64,000 nucleotides of DNA from Drosophila persimilis (lineage: Eukaryota; Arthropoda; Insecta; Diptera; Drosophilidae), in assembly GCF_003286085.1 (NCBI RefSeq), contig NW_020825332.1, positions 124,001 through 188,000 on the forward strand, given 5' to 3'. This document shows, in pieces, positions 58,901-64,000 of this stretch. The notes under the pieces are model-generated. The model was not told where the DNA came from and searched no databases. It saw only the letters and a list, made by a program, of their open reading frames with translations. Every line of letters begins with the position of its first letter. Positions within the stretch are counted from its first letter, which is position 1. The position numbers and the translations under genes are program-made.

Positions 58901-61900
58901 TGGCGCTGGCCAGATAAGTTTCTCTGAGGGTGTCTGTGATCAGACAGGTTATCCGGCTTGGGGGGGATATGCAGTAGGTTGGCCCTCAAGCCGGCCGGGC
59001 AGGGCTTTATTCTACACGGATACTTGTCGCGTATGCTGGGCGTGCTATAGAAGGCCTCGTAGTACAGCCGTTGGCACTCATCTTCCGTCAGTGCCGCGAA
59101 GTTTGGATGCAGCAGCATTTTGCTAACTGCATCTTCGAGGTACAAAAGTTTCGAAAATACTTCAAAGGAAATCTTTGGTGTGACGCCACAGGGTTCTGTC
59201 AGGGCTGGCTTGGGCATCAAAGTAGGTGCAGCTTCTGTTCTTCCACGACTACCAGTCGGTCGTCGGAGCTTTTCCTCGTCATCCACTTTCCGCTTGGCAC
59301 TCTCATTCAATGGTACTGCATAATCGCACAGCTTTTGCAGCAGCTCTTTGTCCCCCCCACAGTCGAATCGGTATGCGTGTTGCTTGCGAAAATAGGGGAA
59401 TGCGTAGAACCCGACATAAAACTGACGGAAGTACCTTTCGTAGTGTGGGTTCTGCGGGTTGGCTGTCTGGGCCTGGAGCTGCGGCTTGACGGTAGATTTT
59501 CCCAGCCGGGACCTGACGATTTCGTCGTAGTTAATGCAGCGCCTGAACACACCCAAGGACACGGGAAACTTGAAGCGAGCAGTGCTGCAGAGAGAGGAGC
59601 ACGAGATTATTAGAACACTCTTGTGTGGGCGCAAGAAAGATATGGCATTCTCTTACCCAATAGTAACTACGTCATCGGGCGTGGAGCTCAAAGAATCCGG
59701 CTTTCTGAAACTGCAGCAAAGGTAATGTTTGTTCAAACTAAAATCTTGCATTATAGGCGAAGATACCCACATTGTATTCTGAGGCGGAATGTTTTCAGAC
59801 TGCTCTTCGGGTGGTTGAAGAGGTTCCACTGCATAGCGGAGCAGCAACTCGCACTTCTTGGCGGGACAGGGCTTGAACTTACATTCGAAGCGTTCTCGCA
59901 TCTCGGGCATGGAATAGAACCCCCGGTAGTACTCCTCAGCACACTGCTCTTCGGACTTCTCTCTGTACTCCTCGCTCTGCTGCATTTTCTGTACAATTTC
60001 GCTGAGATTCGACACACTACGCTTGAACTCCTTGAACGTAACTGGACACTTGTTCTTGTTGTTGTTATCGTTTCTGTAAGAGAGAAAACGAGATTTTAAA
60101 TCTTTGCACAATCATTATTCGTTATTTCTTACTCGACACAGTCCTCGTCCTCAGGCAGAGGCTCCCTGAAACATAAATATTAACGTAATTTACCAATCAA
60201 AAGCCACAAAAACATTAAAAACAGAGGTCTTACGGGTCTGACTGACGACTGCTATCCTTCATTGGAGCTGGTCGGTTCTGTTCAGCTCCATTCGATGGCC
60301 TGCAATGCACAAAACAATTTCAAATTGAACGTGAAAGGCGTTCATATTTTCATTTACCCGTCTGAGCAGACCGGTCGACCCAGCAATCTTTCGCGTACCA
60401 TTCCGGGACATGGCTTCAGCTTATACTGGAATCGCTCGCGTATTTCTGGCGCGCTGTAAAACTGCCTGAAGTACTCCGCGACACACTCCCCTTCGGATAA
60501 ATCCTTGTACTCGTCGCAGCCTCGCATTTGCTGGCTGATGTCATCCAGATTCACGATATACTTTTTGAAGAACTTAAATTCGACAGGTGACACTGCTGTT
60601 TCTGTGACCAAATCGGGACTTTTTGGTCGCTCCAGATCTGGCGATGGTTTAATCAACTCTGGCAACTTGCGCCTCAGCTTTTCGGCTTCCTCGCGGCTGG
60701 GTATGGCAAGTAGGCGGGCACTCAGGTCCGACGTACACGGCCTTAGGATGTACTTGTATCGGTCACGAATCTCCGGCGTTAGATAAAATGCCAAGTAATA
60801 GCAATAGGCCCCCTCGTCAAAGCCCTTGGCCACATACTCGGGATCGTTGAGCTTCAGCTGCCACACAATATCGTGGAGGTTCGCCAGATATTTCTCGAAT
60901 ACTTGGAAGCTCACAATGGGAAAGTCGCTGTCGAGGGTACAAATTGAAGCGCACTGCTGGAGGACATTTGTATTTATAGCGTGGACTCACCTGCTGGCTT
61001 CAGGAGCTTCAGGAGTATCAGGCTCCCGATGCGTCTCGAGCTCTTGGACTGATTGAGCTGTTTTTGTATGCTCTGCAACATCAAAAGCATCACCAAAGAT
61101 TGGCTCATTTAGTGCTTCATTTGTAATCTTCGGTACTTGGCGTATCCATTGATCGTTCGTCCAGCAGCTCGCATAAAGCTGCTCACGTTCCTGGAACAGC
61201 AATACCGCATCGTCAATCTGCCTGCCGGTCCGATCCGCGTAATGCTGCTCAACAATTTCATCGAAATCGGTGTGGAGCATTAGATCGCTCCAATGCAAGA
61301 TCTTTGGCGACAGCTGAAACAGATCCATCGACTGCAGTTCCACTCCTTTGCTGTGCAACAGTTGGCGCAACATGGGCAGCTTCACGTACAAATTAAGTGG
61401 CCAATGGCCTTGGTCCACAACATGCTGATGACATCGCTGCAGCACGCCTTCGTTTTCATAGAGAGCCTCGCCATTGTGGAAGCTTGTGTAGGTGCGGAAC
61501 TCCTCTTGGCTCAGCTGGAAGAGTATGCGCCAAATCGTGCTCTTTAGGCCGTTGCTTTGGAAGATTAAATGCTTGATAGTGTGCTCCTGTGAAGGGACAG
61601 ACAGGGTAGGGTTTAGTTGTGGTTGCGCCAATAGCTGCTTGTTGCCCTTCCTACCTGGTGGCTCGGCGCGGCAAAGATTCCCACTGTTTGTTCAAGTTTT
61701 TCAAGCAGGTGGCTCGAAGTGACTGCAGATGCCGCAGGATGCACTGTTTCTCCTGTGCTGCTTACTGTTACCTCAGATGCTGGTGTCTGCACTTCATTGG
61801 ATGCTGTTACAGACGTAGTAGTCCCTGCATTCGTCGTTTTTTCAACCTCTGGTAGAGTAGTAGAGCACTGATTGTTCGCGTTACTGGCTGGAACACTGTC

Positions 61901-64000
61901 TGTTGTACTCTCTGGCACAGTGTCGCCCTTTACTCTGCTTTCCTCTGGCTTTTCAACTTCCCCTTCAACTTCAATAGAGGCTGCTGGACATTCTGCAGGT
62001 TCACGGCCAGTCGCTGCTGTGGTTTCTACGTCTATCGTTGCAGCCACTGGTGTAGCCTCTGTCTTCTCTTCTTCACCGATTTCCCTCCTAGCTGTATCCA
62101 GCCCCGAGACACTGATAGCCGCTGCCTCATTCAAATCCCTTACCGTTTCGACTATATACTTCTCAACGACAGCTCTTCTCTCGGGACATGCAACACGACG
62201 AGCTATGTAGGAGCTCAGATTGTGAGGCACGTAGTTGACCACGTTAAGCTTTTGCTTGCTGAAAGAAAGGAAGGGAGACAATGCATCTAAAGAATCCTGG
62301 GGCCAGGAAACTCAAATTTCTTACCCATCAAGCTCGGCTTTCCTATCCGCATATAATCTGTCCACATCTGGAGTGCTCTGGCGCTGGCCAGATAAGTTTC
62401 TCTGAGGGTGTCTGTGATCAGACAGGTTATCCGGCTTGGGGGGGATATGCAGTAGGTTGGCCCTCAAGCTGGCCGGGCAGGGCTTTATTCTACACGGATA
62501 CTTGTCGCGTATGCTGGGCGTGCTATAGAAGGCCTCGTAGTACAGCCGTTGGCACTCATCTTCCGTCAGTGCCGCGAAGTTTGGATGCAGCAGCATTTTG
62601 CTAACTGCATCTTCGAGGTACAAAAGTTTCGAAAATACTTCAAAGGAAATCTTTGGTGTGACGCCACAGGGTTCTGTCAGGGCTGGCTTGGGCATCAAAG
62701 TAGGTGCAGCTTCTGTTCTTCCACGACTACCAGTCGGTCGTCGGAGCTTTTCCTCGTCATCCACTTTCCGCTTGGCACTCTCATTCAATGGTACTGCATA
62801 ATCGCACAGCTTTTGCAGCAGCTCTTTGTCCCCCCCACAGTCGAATCGGTATGCGTGTTGCTTGCGAAAATAGGGGAATGCGTAGAACCCGACATAAAAC
62901 TGACGGAAATACCTTTCGTAGTGTGGGTTCTGCGGGTTGGCTGTCTGGGCCTGGAGCTGCGGCTTGACGGTAGATTTTCCCAGCCGGGACCTGACGATTT
63001 CGTCGTAGTTAATGCAGCGCCTGAACACACCCAAGGACACGGGAAACTTGAAGCGAGCAGTGCTGCAGAGAGAGGAGCACGAGATTATTAGAACACTCTT
63101 GTGTGGGCGCAAGAAAGATATGGCATTCTCTTACCCAATAGTAACTACGTCATCGGGCGTGGAGCTCAAAGAATCCGGCTTTCTGAAACTGCAGCAAAGG
63201 TAATGTTTGTTCAAACTAAAATCTTGCATTATAGGCGAAGATACCCACATTGTATTCTGAGGCGGAATGTTTTCAGACTGCTCTTCGGGTGGTTGAAGAG
63301 GTTCCACTGCATAGCGGAGCAGCAACTCGCACTGCTTGGCGGGACAGGGCTTGAACTTACATTCGAAGCGTTCTCGCATCTCGGGCATGGAATAGAACCC
63401 CCGGTAGTACTCCTCAGCACACTGCTCTTCGGACTTCTCTCTGTACTCCTCGCTCTGCTGCATTTTCTGTACAATTTCGCTGAGATTCGACACACTACGC
63501 TTGAACTCCTTGAACGTAACTGGACACTTGTTCTTGTTGTTGTTATCGTTTCTGAAAGAGAGAAAACGAGATTTTAAATCTTTGCACAATCATTATTCGT
63601 TATTTCTTACTCGACACAGTCCTCGTCCTCAGGCAGAGGCTCCCTGAAACATAAATATTAACGTAATTTACCAATCAAAAGCCACAAAAACATTAAAAAC
63701 AGAGGTCTTACGGGTCTGACTGACGACTGCTATCCTTCATTGGAGCTGGTCGGTTCTGTTCAGCTCCATTCGATGGCCTGCAATGCACAAAACAATTTCA
63801 AATTGAACGTGAAAGGCGTTCATATTTTCATTTACCCGTCTGAGCAGACCGGTCGACCCAGCAATCTTTCGCGTACCATTCCGGGACATGGCTTCAGCTT
63901 ATACTGGAATCGCTCGCGTATTTCTGGCGCGCTGTAAAACTGCCTGAAGTACTCCGCGACACACTCCCCTTCGGATAAATCCTTGTACTCGTCGCAGCCT
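55947..64000 (-). CDS. Large modular protein of unknown function (3' part; 5' end beyond the window)
   Basis: One continuous splice chain on the minus strand. It starts at the window edge: >64000-63836, 63777-63712, 63643-63611, 63551-63135, 63062-62325, 62258-61655 and 61586-60991. It continues 60927-60358, 60299-60234, 60165-60133, 60073-59657, 59584-58847, 58780-58177, 58108-57583, 57526-57449 and 57376-55947. Every junction has GT-AG sites and phases agree; about 2,360 codons are visible. Five ~70-residue modules per block share the pattern FxxF...NLxDI...EC..YY..FYSxPEIRxRY...KPCP...LL (examples: FYSAPEIRERFQYKLKPCP, FYSTPSIRDKYPCRIKPCP). A Thr/Glu/Ala-rich spacer and a separate helical domain (EHTIKHLIFQSNGLKSTIW, LFQEREHLYASCW) follow. 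The C-terminal part has a Pro/Glu-rich linker, a KKPRLNEK basic patch suggesting nuclear location, and a conserved-looking end domain (IFRDMERYRYFREL, GTY-like STYQDALIKINSKL, LRSDLRYMLCDLGIYIFNC). The family is not recognised. Confidence 0.85.
57594..61071. repeat. Tandem duplication unit 1 (3,478 bp)
   Basis: Aligned at a constant offset of 3,478 with 61072-64000. From about 57976 to 60522 I count only about eight differences in about 2.5 kb. From 57617 to 57975 I count 11 in about 360 bp. In 57594-57616 identity falls off to the unique 3' part. Exonic content of one full period is 3,024 bases, exactly 1,008 codons, so the duplication preserves the reading frame. Confidence 0.9.
61072..64000. 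repeat. Tandem duplication unit 2 (truncated by the window edge)
   Basis: This is the second copy of the 3,478-bp block, transcriptionally upstream of unit 1. It contains all exons of the block except the upstream part of the first one, which lies past 64000. Its last exon (61586-60991) has a different end from the unit 1 counterpart: after NEPIFGD it continues into AFDVAEHTKTAQSVQELE and splices in frame to the first exon of unit 1. Confidence 0.9.

Noticed and set aside
1-64000. tRNA, rRNA or CRISPR-like arrays
   Set aside because: I found no cloverleaf with conserved A and B boxes, no rRNA words and no regularly spaced identical repeats with unique spacers; the regular repeats seen are satellite-like.

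Overview
The window is animal nuclear DNA from a fruit fly (Drosophila). It carries compact intron-bearing genes with short GT-AG introns and highly recognisable fly proteins: methuselah-like receptor, odorant receptor, Ptpmeg, PHGPx, Strip, NMRK, DPM2, PIG-C and ZnT63C. These surround AT-rich, microsatellite-rich noncoding DNA with degraded transposons. Several of the genes belong to the left arm of chromosome 3 in D. melanogaster (Muller element D). The dispersed repeats suggest the obscura group, but I cannot confirm the species.

Layout. 1-6.4 kb: noncoding, simple repeats. 6.4-11.4 kb: an orphan exon-like fragment, then two intact minus-strand receptor genes, a five-exon odorant receptor (423 aa) and a seven-exon methuselah-like GPCR (508 aa). 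11.4-17.3 kb: repeats, a deleted Tc1-type transposon, and a direct duplicate of the methuselah-like locus that has decayed by several deletions. 17.3-22 kb: noncoding, probably 5' leader and introns of Ptpmeg. 22.3-26.3 kb: Ptpmeg (FERM-PDZ-tyrosine phosphatase). 27-28.5 kb: a repeat cluster with direct repeats, a foldback and a diverged ~130-bp tandem array. 28.8-31.8 kb: a secreted low-complexity protein. 34.3-35.6 kb: PHGPx with three alternative N-termini. 37.1-39.9 kb: Strip. 41.4-42.4 kb: nicotinamide riboside kinase. 42.5-43.1 kb: DPM2. 43.7-44.6 kb: PIG-C, divergent from DPM2. 45.9-48.4 kb: ZnT63C with an in-frame open extension behind a TGA-C stop. 48.5-55.9 kb: noncoding with promoter-like repeats and gene debris. 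55.9-64 kb: the 3' part of a very large minus-strand gene of unknown function, made of repeated ~70-residue modules, within which a 3,478-bp multi-exon block is tandemly duplicated in frame.

Functional links. DPM2 and PIG-C are both in the dolichol-phosphate-mannose/GPI-anchor pathway and share a 581-bp intergenic region. DPM2 and the kinase gene lie 107 bp apart on one strand. PIG-C and ZnT63C converge with poly(A) signals about 40 bp apart.

Most notable items: the modular gene with its recent in-frame duplication and uneven copy divergence; the candidate 132-codon stop-codon readthrough of ZnT63C; and a dispersed promoter-like module combining GGTATATTT, TATCGATA and GGTCACACTG elements. 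All gene models were made by reading splice sites and frames by eye; no alignment or database search was run.
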